Origin: Magicicada septendecula
Lineage: Eukaryota; Arthropoda; Insecta; Hemiptera; Cicadidae
DNA length: 64,000 bases
Direction: 5' to 3'
NCBI GenBank assembly: GCA_034769895.1
Contig: CM068369.1
Coordinates: 429,313,479-429,377,478 of the forward strand
A model generated the notes under the pieces. That model did no database searches, had not been told where the DNA came from, and saw only the letters and a list, made by a program, of their open reading frames with translations. How positions within the stretch are numbered: position 1 is the stretch's first letter; each line of letters opens with the position of its first letter. Shown piece by piece: positions 19,975 to 33,917 of this stretch. A program made the position numbers and the translations under genes.

Positions 19975-20315
19975 ATTTTGAAATGTTATTTTATACCAGC
20001 ATCAACAAAATATGAATACCAGCCTGTTTTTAAGATTGTACCCCTTTCCGTAACAGAGAAGGACCTAATAGTTTGTGTTATAACAAACAGTGGTGGATTG
20101 GAGAGGTTTTGGGAGTTAATTTGGAAAATGATGATGTATATGTACATTTTTATCATCCAGCAGGACCACATACATTGTTCAAAAAATCTGCAAATGATAA
20201 AGTATGGGTTCCAGTTGCAAGTGTTATGTATAAGTTAATACCAGTAGAACTGATTACAGAAACTGGATGCTCCTATGCAATATCCAGAAAACTGAAGAAA
20301 TTTCACAACTCTTAG
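19975..20315 (+). pseudogene. Transposon-linked 'WWIG' domain fragment, frameshifted
   Basis: The first frame reads KYEYQPVFKIVPLSVTEKDL up to about 20075. The next frame continues CYNKQWWIGEVLGVNLENDD, then a VWVP block and YAISRKLKKFHNS to the stop at 20315. The pattern Y-x-x-x-W-W-I-G-x-V, an acidic stretch, a hydrophobic F-hP-x-GP segment and WVP matches a small domain I know from transposon-derived arthropod proteins. It has no settled name that I can give. One frameshift separates the halves, so it is a pseudogene. Sequence upstream to about 19550 has similar coding-like debris. The N-terminal part is not identifiable. Confidence 0.45.
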
Positions 20316-20617
20316 TTAACTGTAAACTTAAAAAAAATAAATAAAATAGAGAAACTTTAATACAAGGAAAGTGTTTATGCTAACAAATTTATCATAATAA
20401 AAAATATGAAATGGATAGTACTATATAAGTTGCAAATTTAATTTTAAATGTTTAGTGATGGAACTTATAATCAATATCAAAGGCGTAATTGATATAACTT
20501 TTGAAGTATTACTCGTGAATTAAATGATTAAAATATTTAAATTGTGTCACCTACCTTTATTTGGACGTCAATTGAAACAAACTTAAATCTTGACGTTCTT
20601 GTCCAAATTAACCAAAG

Positions 20618-21634
20618 TGTCGTCTAGTGTACTCGGCAGAGAAAAACAGGTCAATGCAAATAACAAATACATATTTATAATTTCATATAAAACATTATTT
20701 TATTTCGTTGTACTCTGTCATTCTTGCTAAACTACCACATCAACAATTTCGTCTTTCTCTACATTTTGTATTCTGAAAACAGATTCTGAAATATAGTTAA
20801 AAATAATTCCTATAACCTTATATTTACTTATTTAACTAGATTACATCTACTTTGGAAGGCGACCCAGTTTGCTCACACTCTCAGTCATTCATTATACATT
20901 TTATATTGTAAAGCGCTTTCTATTTAAATTTTCATAATTAATACCGGTGTTGAATTTAGTTAAAATTGAAATGTTTTTGTCTGTTCAGCTGCTTATATTA
21001 GGTACTACTCATCCTTTCATCGCCGTCTCCTCATGGTTACACCATCACTGCTAATTTCCGATCTCTTTAACACACTCCGAAAATGAGTCAAACTGTTAAT
21101 GTTTGTGAATTACATCTGAAAGATCACTATTACATGATTTACTGCTGTTTTACATTAAGATCACATGATTTACTGGTCGGCCGACCTTAATTTTGCTCGA
21201 GCTAAGTTTTCATACGACCGTGTGGTTCGATCACTGTAGTAAGACAGACGCCAAAACTGTGTTTTTCAAGATGGCCAGCCGTTCTTCATGTACGGCAACT
21301 TGGCCTGCCATTGGCTCAAGAAGGAACCATGTGACACAATAATTACCTACTCTCCTTTCTGATTGCGAGTCTACCGTAAGCTGGCTGGCTTACCATAGTC
21401 TTGGGCTCGCAAAAAATATGTGATTATTCAAACGCGCGAACAAGCAGGCGCGCGCTTGAGACATTCCAGAGTACCTGCTAGCAGTGCTTGTTGACAGATT
21501 TTCTTGACCAACATGGAGATGGGCGTTCTCTACAGTAATTTCTATTGTCACAGATTGAGACCTTGTGTGGGTAACTACACTGCGTCGTGTTCACAAGTAA
21601 AGTTAAACCTCTCATCCCATTCTGCCCCGTTACA
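20618..21634 (-). repeat. Diverged Gypsy-type LTR
   Basis: About 1,017 bp. On the minus strand it starts TGTAACGGGGCAGAAT at 21634, similar to the TGTAATGGGGC starts of the LARD and Gypsy LTRs. It ends near 20618 in sequence matching the outer end of the LTR at 43042 (TGTCGTCTAGTGTACT against TGTCGTTTAGTATACT). It may be a solo LTR or the end of a decayed element. A CAGTTTTA/TAAAACTG inverted repeat lies beside its start at 21640-21661. Confidence 0.6.
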
Positions 21635-21850
21635 CTTTTACAGTTTTAAGTTCCTAAAACTGAAAATCAGTTGCATTCAAATTCTTGCTTAATAACAGTT
21701 TTTATTACATGTTTGTTTTTTGATGAAAATTGCTATTTCATTTGTTGTATTGGTGGCAATCAAGAACTTAATGTTGCATTTTATTTTTTGTGCAACAGGA
21801 AAATTTTTTGCAAAGATTGAAGATGGCATAACTTAATGCTCTCCCAGCAA

Positions 21851-23384
21851 AAAATATCGGTATGGAGAACCATACATGACTTCCATATTCTAAGATTTAT
21901 ATTTAAAATCATTTTCAGCCAAACAGCCAGGCTGTGTCTTACCTGCCTTTTTATTGCTGTATTAAATGAAAAATATTATATTACATTAAAATGAAAAAAT
22001 TATAATTTTATTGCCTGGCAACAAAATTATTTTATTTTTAACAATTACCATTGTTTCAAAAAGTTTAAATAAATTTTCAAGTACTTTACTCTTGTTAAAA
22101 CGTAAAAGGTTGCAGGTAAACTACCCCTTCCCCTTAACCGATCTTCACCAAAATCGAAAGTCATTGAGACCTCTACAATTCAGGGACGTATGCAAAAAAT
22201 TACTTGATTCTGTTTGAATTTGCGGCTGTTATCGTTTGCCATAGAAAATACGCTTGATAAAAAAACGTTGCAGGTAAACTACCCCTTCCCCTTAACCGAT
22301 CTTCACCAAAAACAATAGGTCTTGAGTACTCTACAAATCAGGGCTGTATGCAAAACATTATTTGATTCTGTTTGAATTTGCGGCTGTTATCGTTTGCCAT
22401 AGAAAATACCCTTGTTAAAAAAACGTTGCAGGTAAACTACCCCTTTCCCTCAACCGATCTTCACCAAAAACAACAGGTCTTGAGAACTCTACAATTTAGG
22501 GCTGTATGCAAATAATCTTTTGATTCTGTTTGAATTTGCGGCTGTTATCGTTTGCCATAGGAAATACCCTTGTTAAAACATAAAACGTTACAGGTAAACT
22601 ACCCCTTTCCCTTAACCGATCTTCACCAAAAACAATAGGTCTTGAGTACTCTACAAATCAGGGCTGTATGCAAAACATTATTTGATTCTGTTTGAATTTG
22701 CGGCTGTTATCGTTTGCCATAGAAAATACCCTTGTTAAAAAAACGTTGCAGGTAAACTACCCCTTTCCCTCAACCGAACTTCACCAAAAACAATAGGTCT
22801 TGAGAACTCTACAATTTAGGGCTGTATGCAAATAATCTTTTGATTCTGTTTGAATTTGCGGCTGTTATCGTTTGCCATAGGAAATACCCTTGTTAAAACA
22901 TAAAACGTTACAGGTAAACTACCCCTTTCCCTTAACCGATCTTCACCAAAATCAACAGATCTTGAGAACTCTACAATTCAGGGCTGTATGCGAAACATTA
23001 TTTGATTCTGTTTGAATTTGCGGCTGTTATCGTTTGCCAAACAAACAAAATTACCCTTGCTAAAAAAAACCGTTGTAGGTAAACTACCCCTTTCCCTCAA
23101 CCGATCTTCACCAAAAACAATAGGTCGCGAGTACTCTGCAAATCAGGGCTGCATGCAAAAAATTATTTGATTCTGTTCGAATTTGCGGCAGTTATCGTTT
23201 GCCATAGAAAAAAAATCTACAGACAGACAGACACACAGACAGACAGATAGACAGACACACAGACACTTTTCGGAAAACGACTTTTTTTCATGTTTTGAGT
23301 GTAGTAGAATCAGAATCTGCAATAATCTCGAACACGATTTTTTTTGCCATCACCATACTTCCATTCCTTAAGGAATATGGAAGT
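21851..23384 (+). mobile_element. Helentron-type element E1
   Basis: First forward element, with about seven monomers (unit starts spaced 158-165 bp from 22216 to 23179), RGAC tract 23217-23266 and terminal hairpin ending at 23384. The left flank is ordinary AT-rich DNA ending in an A-run. Confidence 0.75.
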
Positions 23385-24887
23385 AAAATATCGGTATGGA
23401 GAACCATACATGACTTCCATATTCTAAGATTTATATTTAAAATCATTTTCAGCCAAACAGCCAGGCTGTGTCTTACCTGCCTTTTTATTGCTGTATTAAA
23501 TGAAAAATATTATATTACATTAAAATGAAAAAATTATAATTTTATTTTTAACAATTACCATTGTTTCAAAAAGTTTAAATAAATTTTCAAGTACTTTACT
23601 CTTGTTAAAACGTATAAGGTTGCAGGTAAACTACCCCTTCCCCTTAACCGATCTTCACCAAAATCGAAAGTCATTGAGACCTCTACAATTCAGGGACGTA
23701 TGCAAAAAATTATTTGATTCTGTTTGAATTTGCGGCTGTTATCGTTTGCCATAGAAAATACGCTTGATAAAAAAACGTTGCAGGTAAGCTACCCCTTCCC
23801 CTTAACCGATCTTCACCAAAAACAATAGGTCTTGAGTACTCTACAAATCAGGACTGTATGCAAAACATTATTTGATTCTGTTTGAATTTGCGGCTGTTAT
23901 CGTTTGCCATAGAAAATACCCTTGTTAAAAAAACGTTGCAGGTAAACTACCCCTTTCCCTCAACCGATCTTCACCAAAAACAATAGGTCTTGAGAAATCT
24001 ACAATTCAGGGCTGTATGCGAAACATTATTTGATTCTGTTTGAATTTGCGGCTGTTATCGTTTGCCAAAAAAAAAAATTTCCCTTGATAAAAAAAACCGT
24101 TGCAGGTAAACTACCCCTTCCCCTCAACCGATCTTCACCAAAAACAATAGGTCGCGAGTACTCTACAAATCAGGGCTGTATGCAAAAAATTATTTGATTC
24201 TGTTTGAATTTGCGGCAGTTGTCGTTTGCCATAGAAAATACGCATGATAAAAACGTTGCTGGTAAACTACCCCTTCCCCTCAACCGATCTTCACCAAAAA
24301 CAATAGGTCTTGAGTACTCTACAAATCAGGGCTGTATGCAGAAAATTATTTGATTCTGTTTGAATTTGCGGCTGTTATCGTTTGCCATAGAAAATACCCT
24401 TGTTAAAAAAACGTTGTAGGTAAACTACCCCTTTCCCTTAACCGATCTTCACCAAAAACAAAAGGTCTTGAGAACTCTACAATTTAGGGCTGTATGCAAA
24501 TAATCTTTTCATTCTGTTTGAATTTGCGGCTGTTATCGTTTGCCATAGGAAATACCCTTGTTAAAACATAAAACGTTACAGGTAAACTACCCCTTTCCCT
24601 TAACCGATCTTCACCAAAAACAATAGGTCTTGAGAACTATACAATTCAGGGCTGTATGCGAAACATTATTTGATTCTGTTTGAATTTGCGGCTGTTATCG
24701 TTTGCCAAACAAACAAAATTACCCTTGCTAAAAAAAAACCGTTGCAGGTAAACTACCCCTTTCCCTCAACCGATCTTCACCAAAAACAATAGGTCGCGAG
24801 AACTCTGCAAAACCGGGCTGTATGCAAAAAATTATTTGATTCTGTTTGAATTTGCGGCAGTTATCGTTTGCCATAGAAAAAAAATCT

Positions 24888-24922
<35 letters not shown>

Positions 24923-25061
24923 CACAGACAGACACACAGACACTTTTCGGAAAACGACTTTTTTTCATGTTTTGAGTACAGTAGAATCAGAATCTGCAAT
25001 AATCTCGAACACGATTTTTTTTGCCATCACCATACTTCCATTCCTTAAGGAATATGGAAGT
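23385..25061 (+). mobile_element. Helentron-type element E2
   Basis: Directly follows E1 with no spacer. It lacks part of the GCCTGGCAAC block near its start that E1 and E3 have. RGAC tract 24889-24942. Confidence 0.75.
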
Positions 25062-26627
25062 AAAATATCGGTATGGAGAACCATACATGACTTCCATATT
25101 CTAAGATTTATATTTAAAATCATTTTCAGCCAAACAGCCAGGCTGTGTCTTACCTGCCTTTTTATTGCTGTATTAAATGAAAAATATTATATTACATTAA
25201 AATGAAAAAATTATAATTTTATTGCCTGGCAACAAAATTATTTTATTTTTAACAATTACCATTGTTTCAACAAGTTTAAATAAATTTTCAAGTACTTTAC
25301 TCTTGTTAAAACGTATAAGGTTGCAGGTAAACTACCCCTTCCCCTTAACCGATCTTCACCAAAATCGAAAGTCATTGAGACCTCTACAATTCAGGGACGT
25401 ATGCAAAAAATTATTTGATTCTGTTTGAATTTGCGGCTGTTATCGTTTGCCATAGAAAATACGCTTGATAAAAAAACGTTGCAGGTAAACTACCCCTTCC
25501 CCTTAACCGATCTTCACCAAAAACAATAGGTCTTGAGTACTCTACAAATCAGGACTGTATGCAAAACATTATTTGATTCTGTTTGAATTTGCGGCTGTTA
25601 TCGTTTGCCATAGAAAATACCCTTGTTAAAAAAACGTTGCAGGTAAACTACCCCTTTCCCTCAACCGATCTTCACCAAAAACAATAGGTCTTGAGAAATC
25701 TACAATTCAGGGCTGTATGCGAAACATTATTTGATTCTGTTTGAATTTGCGGCTATCGTTTGCCAAAAAAAAAAAATTTCCCTTGATAAAAAAAACCGTA
25801 GCAGGTAAACTACCCCTTCCCCTCAACCGATCTTCACCAAAAACAACATGTCGCGAGTACTCTACAAACCAGGGCTGTATGCAAAAAATTATTTGATTCT
25901 GTTTGAATTTGCGGCAGTTGTCGTTTGCCATAGAAAATACGCATGATAAAAAACGTTGCTGGTAAACTACCCCTTCCCCTCAACCGATCTTCACCAAAAA
26001 CAATAGGTCTTGAGTACTCTACAAATCAGGGCTGTATGCAGAAAATTATTTGATTCTGTTTGAATTTGCGGCTGTTATCGTTTGCCATAGAAAATACCCT
26101 TGTTAAAAAAACGTTGTAGGTAAACTACCCCTTTCCCTTAACCGATCTTCACCAAAAACAAAAGGTATTGAGAACTCTACAATTTAGGGCTGTATGCAAA
26201 TAATCTTTTCATTCTGTTTGAATTTGCGGCTGTTATCGTTTGCCATAGGAAATACCCTTGTTAAAACATAAAACGTTACAGGTAAACTACCCCTTTCCCT
26301 TAACCGATCTTCACCAAAAACAATAGGTCTTGAGAACTCTACAATTCAGGGCTGTATGCGAAACATTATTTGATTCTGTTTGAATTTGCGGCTGTTATCG
26401 TTTGCCAAACAAACAAAATTACCCTTGCTAAAAAAAAACCGTTGCAGGTAAACTACCCCTTTCCCTCAACCGATCTTCACCAAAAACAATAGGTCGCGAG
26501 AACTCTGCAAAACCGGGCTGTATGCAAAAAATTATTTGATTCTGTTTGAATTTGCGGCAGTTATCGTTTGCCATAGAAAAAAAATCTACAGACAGACAGA
26601 CACACAGACAGACAGACACACAGACAC

Positions 26628-26662
<35 letters not shown>

Positions 26663-26790
26663 CACAGACACTTTTCGGAAAACGACTTTTTTTCATGTTT
26701 TGAGTGTAGTAGAATAAGAATCTGCAATAATCTCGAACACGATTTTTTTTGCCATCACCATACTTCCATTCCTTAAGGAATATGGAAGTA
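25062..26790 (+). mobile_element. Helentron-type element E3
   Basis: Directly follows E2 and has the longest RGAC tract of the cluster (26588-26670). Its 3' end faces E4 across a 14-bp spacer, making a large inverted repeat. Confidence 0.75.
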
Positions 26791-26804
26791 AAAAACAACC
26801 TTAT

Positions 26805-28635
26805 TACTTCCATATTCCTTAAGGAATGGAAGTATGGTGATGGCAAAAAAAATCTTGTTCGAGATTATTGCAGATTCTGATTCTACTACACTCAAAACAT
26901 GAAAAAAAGTCGTTTTCCGAAAAGTGTCTGTGTGTCTGTGTGTCTGTCTGTCTGTAGATTTTTTTTCTATGGCAAACGATAACTGCCGCAAATTCAAACA
27001 GAATCAAATAATTTTTTGCATACAGCCCGGTTTTGCAGAGTTCTCGCGACCTATTGTTTTTGGTGAAGATCGGTTGAGGGAAAGGGGTAGTTTACCTGCA
27101 ACGGTTTTTTTTAGCAAGGGAAATTTTGTTTGTTTGGCAAACGATAACAGCCGCAAATTCAAACAGAATCAAATAATGTTTCGCATACAGCCCTGAATTG
27201 TAGAGTTCTCAAGACCTATTGTTTTTGGTGAAGATCGGTTAAGGGAAAGGGGTAGTTTACCTGTAACGTTTTATGTTTTAACAAGGGTATTTCCTATGGC
27301 AAACGATAACAGCCGCAAATTCAAACAGAATCAAAAGATTATTTGCATACAGCCCTAAATTGTAGAGTTCTCAATACCTTTTGTTTTTGGTGAAGTTCGG
27401 TTAAGGGAAAGGGGTAGTTTACCTACAACGTTTTTTTAACAAGGGTATTTTCTATGGCAAACGATAACAGCCGCAAATTCAAACAGAATCAAATAATTTT
27501 CTGCATACAGCCCTGATTTGCAGAGTACTCAAGACCTATTGTTTTTGGTGAAGATCGGTTGAGGGGAAGGGGTAGTTTACCAGCAACGTTTTTTATCATG
27601 CGTATTTTCTATGGCAAACGACAACTGCCGCAAATTCAAACAGAATCAAATAATTTTTTGCATACAGCCCTGATTTGTAGAGTACTCGCGACCTATTGTT
27701 TTTGGTGAAGATCGGTTGAGGGGAAGGGGTAGTTTACCTGCAACGGTTTTTTTTATCAAGGGAAATTTTTTTTTTTTGGCAAACGATAACAGCCGCAAAT
27801 TCAAACAGAATCAAATAATGTTTCGCATACAGCCCTGAATTGTAGATTTCTCAAGACCTATTGTTTTTGGTGAAGATCGGTTGAGGGAAAGGGGTAGTTT
27901 ACCTGCAACGTTTTTTTAACAAGGGTATTTTATATGGCAAACGATAACAGCCGCAAATTCAAACAGAATCAAATAATGTTTTGCATACAGTCCTGATTTG
28001 TAGAGTACTCAAGACCTATTGTTTTTGGTGAAGATCGGTTAAGGGGAAGGGGTAGTTTACCTGCAACCTTTTACGTTTTATTTTCTATGGCAAACGATAA
28101 CAGCCGCAAATTCAAACAGAATCAAATAATGTTTTGCATACAGCCCTGATTTGTAGAGTACTCAAGACCTATTGTTTTTGGTGAAGATCGGTTATGGGGA
28201 AGGGGTAGTTTACCTGCAACGTTTTTTTATCAAGCGTATTTTCTATGGCAAACGATAACAGCCGCAAATTCAAACAGAATCAAATAATTTTTTGCATACG
28301 TCCCTGAATTGTAGAGGTCGCAATGACTTTCGATTTTGGTGAAGATCGGTTAAGGGGAAGGGGTAGTTTACCTGCAACCTTTTACGTTTTAACAAGAGTA
28401 AAGTACTTGAAAATTTATTTAAACTTTTTGAAACAATGGTAATTGTTAAAAATAAAATAATTTTGTTGCCAGGCAATAAAATTATAATTTTTTCATTTTA
28501 ATGTAATATAATATTTTTCATTTAATACAGCAATAAAAAGGCAGGTAAGACACAGCCTGGCTGTTTGGCTGAAAATGATTTTAAATATAAATCTTAGAAT
28601 ATGGAAGTCATGTATGGTTCTCCATACCGATATTT
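26805..28635 (-). mobile_element. Helentron-type element E4
   Basis: The first reversed element. It begins at the terminal hairpin, has a GTCY tract at about 26926-26957 and ends at CCATACCGATATTT. Confidence 0.75.
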
Positions 28636-28637
28636 TT

Positions 28638-29814
28638 TACTTCCATATTCCTTAAGGAATGGAAGTATGGTGATGGCAAAAAAAATCGTGTTCGAGATTA
28701 TTGCAGATTCTGATTCTACTACACTCAAAACATGAAAAAAAGTCGTTTTCCGAAAAGTGTCTGTGTGTCTGTCTGTCTGTCTGTGTGTCTGTGTGTCTGT
28801 CTGTCTGTAGATTTTTTTTCTATGGCAAACGATAACTGCCGCAAATTCAAACAGAATCAAATAATTTTTTGCATGCAGCCCTGATTTGCAGAGTACTCGC
28901 GACCTATTGTTTTTGGTGAAGATCGGTTGAGGGAAAGGGGTAGTTTACCTGCAACGGTTTTTTTTTAGCAAGGGTAATTTTGTTTGTTCGGCAAACGATA
29001 ACAGCCGCAAATTCAAACAGAATCAAATAATGTTTCGCATACAGCCCTGAGTTGTAGAGTTCTCAAGATCTGTTGATTTTGGTGAAGATCGGTTTAGGGA
29101 AAGGGGTAGTTTACCTGTAACGTTTTATGTTTTAACAAGGGTATTTCCTATGGCAAACGATAACAGCCGCAAATTCAAACAGAATCAAGAGATTATTTGC
29201 ATACAGCCCTAAATCGTAGAGTTCTCAAGACCTATTGTTTTTGGTGAAGTTCGGTTGAGGGAAAGGGGTAGTTTACCTGCAACGTTTTTTTAACAAGGGT
29301 ATTTTCTATGGCAAACGATAACAGCCGCAAATTCAAACAGAATCAAATAATGTTTTGCATACAGCCCTGATTTGTAGAGTACTCAAGACCTATTGTTTTT
29401 GGTGAAGATCGGTTAAGGTAAAGGGGTAGTTTACCTGTAACGTTTTATGTTTTAACAAGGGTATTTCCTATGGCAAACGATAACAGCCGCAAATTCAAAC
29501 AGAATCAAATAATGTTTTGCATACAGCCCTGATTTGTAGAGTACTCAAGACCTATTGTTTTTGGTGAAGATCGGTTAAGGGGAAGGGGTAGTTTACCTGC
29601 AACGTTTTTTTATCAAGCGTATTTTCTATGGCAAACGATAACAGCCGCAAATTCAAACAGAATCAAATAATAATGTTTTGCATACGTCCCTGAATTGTAG
29701 AGGTCTCAATGACTTTCGATTTTGGTGAAGATCGGTTAAGGGGAAGGGGTAGTTTACCTGCAACCTTTTACGTTTTAACAAGAGTAAAGTACTTGAAAAT
29801 TTATTTAAACTTTT
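28638..29814 (-). mobile_element. Helentron-type element E5, 5'-truncated
   Basis: The hairpin and GTCY tract (28759-28808) are present. The 5' part is cut off after TTATTTAAACTTTT and joins E6 directly. E7 has the identical junction. Confidence 0.75.
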
Positions 29815-29815
29815 T

Positions 29816-30868
29816 TACTTCCATATTCCTTAAGGAATGGAAGTATGGTGATGGCAAAAAAAATCGTGTTCGAGATTATTGCAGATTCTGATTGTACTAC
29901 ACTCAAAACATGAAAAAAAGTCGTTTTCCGAAAAGTGTCTGTGTGTGTGTCTGTCTGTCTGTGTGTCTGTGTGTCTGTAGATTTTTTTTTCTATGGCAAA
30001 CGATAACTGCCGCAAATTCAAACAGAATCAAACAATTTTTTGCATGCAGCCCTGATTTGCAGAGTACTCGCGATCTATTGTTTTTGGTGAAGATCGGTTG
30101 AGGGAAAGGGGTAGTTTACCTGCAACGGTTTTTTTTTAGCAAGGGTAATTTTGTTTGTTTGGCAAACGATAACAGCCGCAAATTCAAACAGAATCAAATA
30201 ATGTTTCGCATACAGCCCTGAATTGTAGAGTTCTCAAGATCTGTTGATTTTGGTGAAGATCGGTTAAGGGAAAGGGGTAGTTTACCTGTAACGTTTTATG
30301 TTTTAACAAGGGTATTTCCTATGGCAAACGATAACAGCCGCAAATTCAAACAGAATCAAAAGATTATTTGCATACAGCCCTAAATTGTAGAGTTCTCAAG
30401 ACCTATCGTTTTTGGTGAAGATCGGTTGAGGGAAAGGGGTAGTTTACCTGCAACGTTTTTTTAACAAGGGTATTTTCTATGGCAAACGATAACAGCCGCA
30501 AATTCAAACAGAATCAAATAAAGTTTTGCATACAGCCCTGATTTGTAGAGTACTCAAGACCTATTGTTTTTGGTGAAGATCGGTTAAGGGGAAGGGGTAG
30601 TTTACCTGCAACCTTTTACGTTTTAACAAGAGTAAAGTACTTGAAAATTTATTTAAACTTTTTGAAACAATGGTAATTGTTAAAAATAAAATAATTTTGT
30701 TGCCAGGCAATAAAATTATAATTTTTTCATTTTAATGTAATATAATATTTTTCATTTAATACAGCAATAAAAAGGCAGGTAAGACACAGCCTGGCTGTTT
30801 GGGTGAAAATGATTTTAAATATAAATCTTAGAATATGGAAGTCATGTATGGTTCTCCATACCGATATT
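29816..30868 (-). mobile_element. Helentron-type element E6
   Basis: A short complete element, about five monomers, GTCY tract 29938-29979. E8 is a near copy, also with a substitution (GATTGTACTACAC) beside the tract. Confidence 0.75.
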
Positions 30869-33026
30869 TACTTCCATATTCCTTAAGGAATGGAAGTATG
30901 GTGATGGCAAAAAAAATCGTGTTCGAGATTATTGCAGATTCTGATTCTACTACACTCAAAACATGAAAAAAAGTCGTTTTCCGAAAAGTGTCTGTGTGTG
31001 TGTCTGTCTGTCTGTCTGTCTATCTGTCTGTCTGTGTGTGTGTCTGTCTGTCTGTAGATTTTTTTTCTATGGCAAACGATAACTGCCGCAAATTCAAACA
31101 GAATCAAATAATTTTTTGCATGCTGCCCGGATTTGCAGAGTACTCGCGACCTATTGTTTTTGGTGAAGATCGGTTGAGGGAAAGGGGTAGTTTACCTGCA
31201 ACGGTTTTTTTTTAGCAAGGGTAATTTTGTTTGTTTGGCAAACGATAACAGCCGCAAATTCAAACAGAATCAAATAATGTTTCGCATACAGCCCTGAATT
31301 GTAGAGTTCTCAAGATCTGTTGATTTTGGTGAAGATCGGTTAAGGGAAAGGGGTAGTTTACCTGTAACGTTTTATGTTTTAACAAGGGTATTTCCTATGG
31401 CAAACGATAACAGCCGCAAATTCAAACAGAATCAAAAGATTATTTGCATACAGCCCTAAATTGTAGAGTTCGCAAGACCTATTGTTTTTGGTGAAGTTCG
31501 GTTGAGGGAAAGGGGTAGTTTACCAGCAACGTTTTTTTAACAAGGGTATTTTCTATGGCAAACGATAACAGCCGCAAATTCAAACAGAATCAAATAATGT
31601 TTTGCATACAGCCCTGATTTGTAGAGTACTCAAGACCTATTGTTTTTGGTGAAGATCGGTTAAGGGAAAGGGGTAGTTTACCTGTAACGTTTTATGTTTT
31701 AACAAGGGTATTTCCTATGGCAAACGATAACAGCCGCAAATTCAAACAGAATCAAAAGATTATTTGCATACAGCCCTAAATTACAGAGTTCTCAAGACCT
31801 ATTGTTTTTGGTGAAGATCGGGTAAGGGAAAGGGGTAGTTTACCTGTAACGTTTTATGTTTTAACAAGGGTATTTCCTATGGCAAACGATAACAGCCGCA
31901 AATTCAAACAGAATCAAAAGATGATTTGCATACAGCCCTAAATTTCAGAGTTCTCAAGACCTATTGTTTTTGGTGAAGATTGGTTGAGGGAAAGGGGTAG
32001 TTTACCTGCAACGTTTTTTTAACAAGGGTATATTCTATGGCAAACGATAACAGCCGCAAATTCAAACAGAATCAAATAATGTTTTGCATACAGCCCTGAT
32101 TTGTAGAGGTCTCAATGACTTTCGATTTTGGTGAAGATCGGTTAAGGGGAAGGGGTAGTTTACCTGCAACGGTTTTTTTTAAATCAAGGGTAACTTTGTT
32201 TGTTTGGCAAACGATAACAGCCGCCAATTCAAACACAATCAAATAATGTTTCGCATACAGCCCTAAATTGTAGAGTTGTCAAGATCTGTCGATTTTGGTA
32301 CAGATCGGTTAAGGGAAAGGGGTAGTTTACCTGCAACGTTTTATGTTTTAACAAGGGTATTTCCTATGGCAAACGATAAAAGCCGCAAATGTAAACAGAA
32401 TCAAACAATGTTTTGCATACAGCCCTGATTTGTAGAGTACCCAAGACCTATTGTTTTTGGTGAAGATCGGTTAAGGGAAAGGGGTAGTTTACCTGCAACG
32501 TTTTATGTTTTAAAAGGGTATTTCCTATGGCAAACGATAAGAGACGCAAATTCAAACAGAAACAAATAATGTTTTGCATACAGCCCTGATTTGTAGAGTA
32601 CCCAAGACCTATTGTTTTTGGTGAAGATCGGTTAAGGGAAAGGGGTAGTTTACCTACAACGTTTTTTTAACAAGGGTATTTTCTATGGCAAACGATAACA
32701 GCCGCAAATTCAAACAGAATCAAATAATTTTCTGCATACAGCCCTGATTTGTAGAGTACTCAAGACCTATTGTTTTTGGTGAAGATCGGTTAAGGGGAAG
32801 GGGTAGTTTACCTGCAACGTTTTTTTATCAAGCGTATTTTCTATGGCAAACGATAACAGCCGCAAATTCAAACAGAATCAAATAATTTTTTGCATACGTC
32901 CCTGAATTGTAGAGGTCTCAATGACTTTCGATTTTGGTGAACATCGGTTAAGGGGAAGGGGTAGTTTACCTGCAACCTTTTACGTTTTAACAAGAGTAAA
33001 GTACTTGAAAATTTATTTAAACTTTT
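30869..33026 (-). mobile_element. Helentron-type element E7, 5'-truncated
   Basis: A long element with GTCY tract 30989-31058. It has a distinctive monomer order, including a variant reading GGTACAGATCGG, that recurs in E10 and E12. The 5' end is truncated at the same point as E5. Confidence 0.75.
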
Positions 33027-33027
33027 T

Positions 33028-33917
33028 TACTTCCATATTCCTTAAGGAATGGAAGTATGGTGATGGCAAAAAAAATCGTGTTCGAGATTATTGCAGATTC
33101 TGATTGTACTACACTCAAAACATGAAAAAAAGTCGTTTTCCGAAAAGTGTCTGTGTGTGTGTCTGTCTGTCTGTGTGTCTGTGTGTCTGTAGATTTTTTT
33201 TCTATGGCAAACGATAACTGCCGCAAATTCAAACAGAATCAAACAATTTTTTGCATGCAGCCCTGATTTGCAGAGTACTCGCGATCTATTGTTTTTGGTG
33301 AAGATCGGTTGAGGGAAAGGGGTAGTTTACCTGTAACGTTTTATGTTTTAACAAGGGTATTTCCTATGGCAAACGATAACAGCCGCAAATTCAAACAGAA
33401 TCAAAAGATTATTTGCATACAGCCCTAAATTGTAGAGTTCTCAAGACCTATCGTTTTTGGTGAAGATCGGTTGAGGGAAAGGGGTAGTTTACCTGCAACG
33501 TTTTTTTAACAAGGGTATTTTCTATGGCAAACGATAACAGCCGCAAATTCAAACAGAATCAAATAATGTTTTGCATACAGCCCTGATTTGTAGAGTACTC
33601 AAGACCTATTGTTTTTGGTGAAGATCGGTTAAGGGGAAGGGGTAGTTTACCTGCAACCTTTTACGTTTTAACAAGAGTAAAGTACTTGAAAATTTATTTA
33701 AACTTTTTGAAACAATGGTAATTGTTAAAAATAAAATAATTTTGTTGCCAGGCAATCAAAAAAATTATAATTTTTTCATTTTAATGTAATATAATATTTT
33801 TCATTTAATACAGCAATAAAAAGGCAGGTAAGACACAGCCTGGCTGTTTGGGTGAAAATGATTTTAAATATAAATCTTAGAATATGGAAGTCATGTATGG
33901 TTCTCCATACCGATATT
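33028..33917 (-). mobile_element. Helentron-type element E8
   Basis: The shortest complete element, three to four monomers, GTCY tract 33148-33191. Confidence 0.75.
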
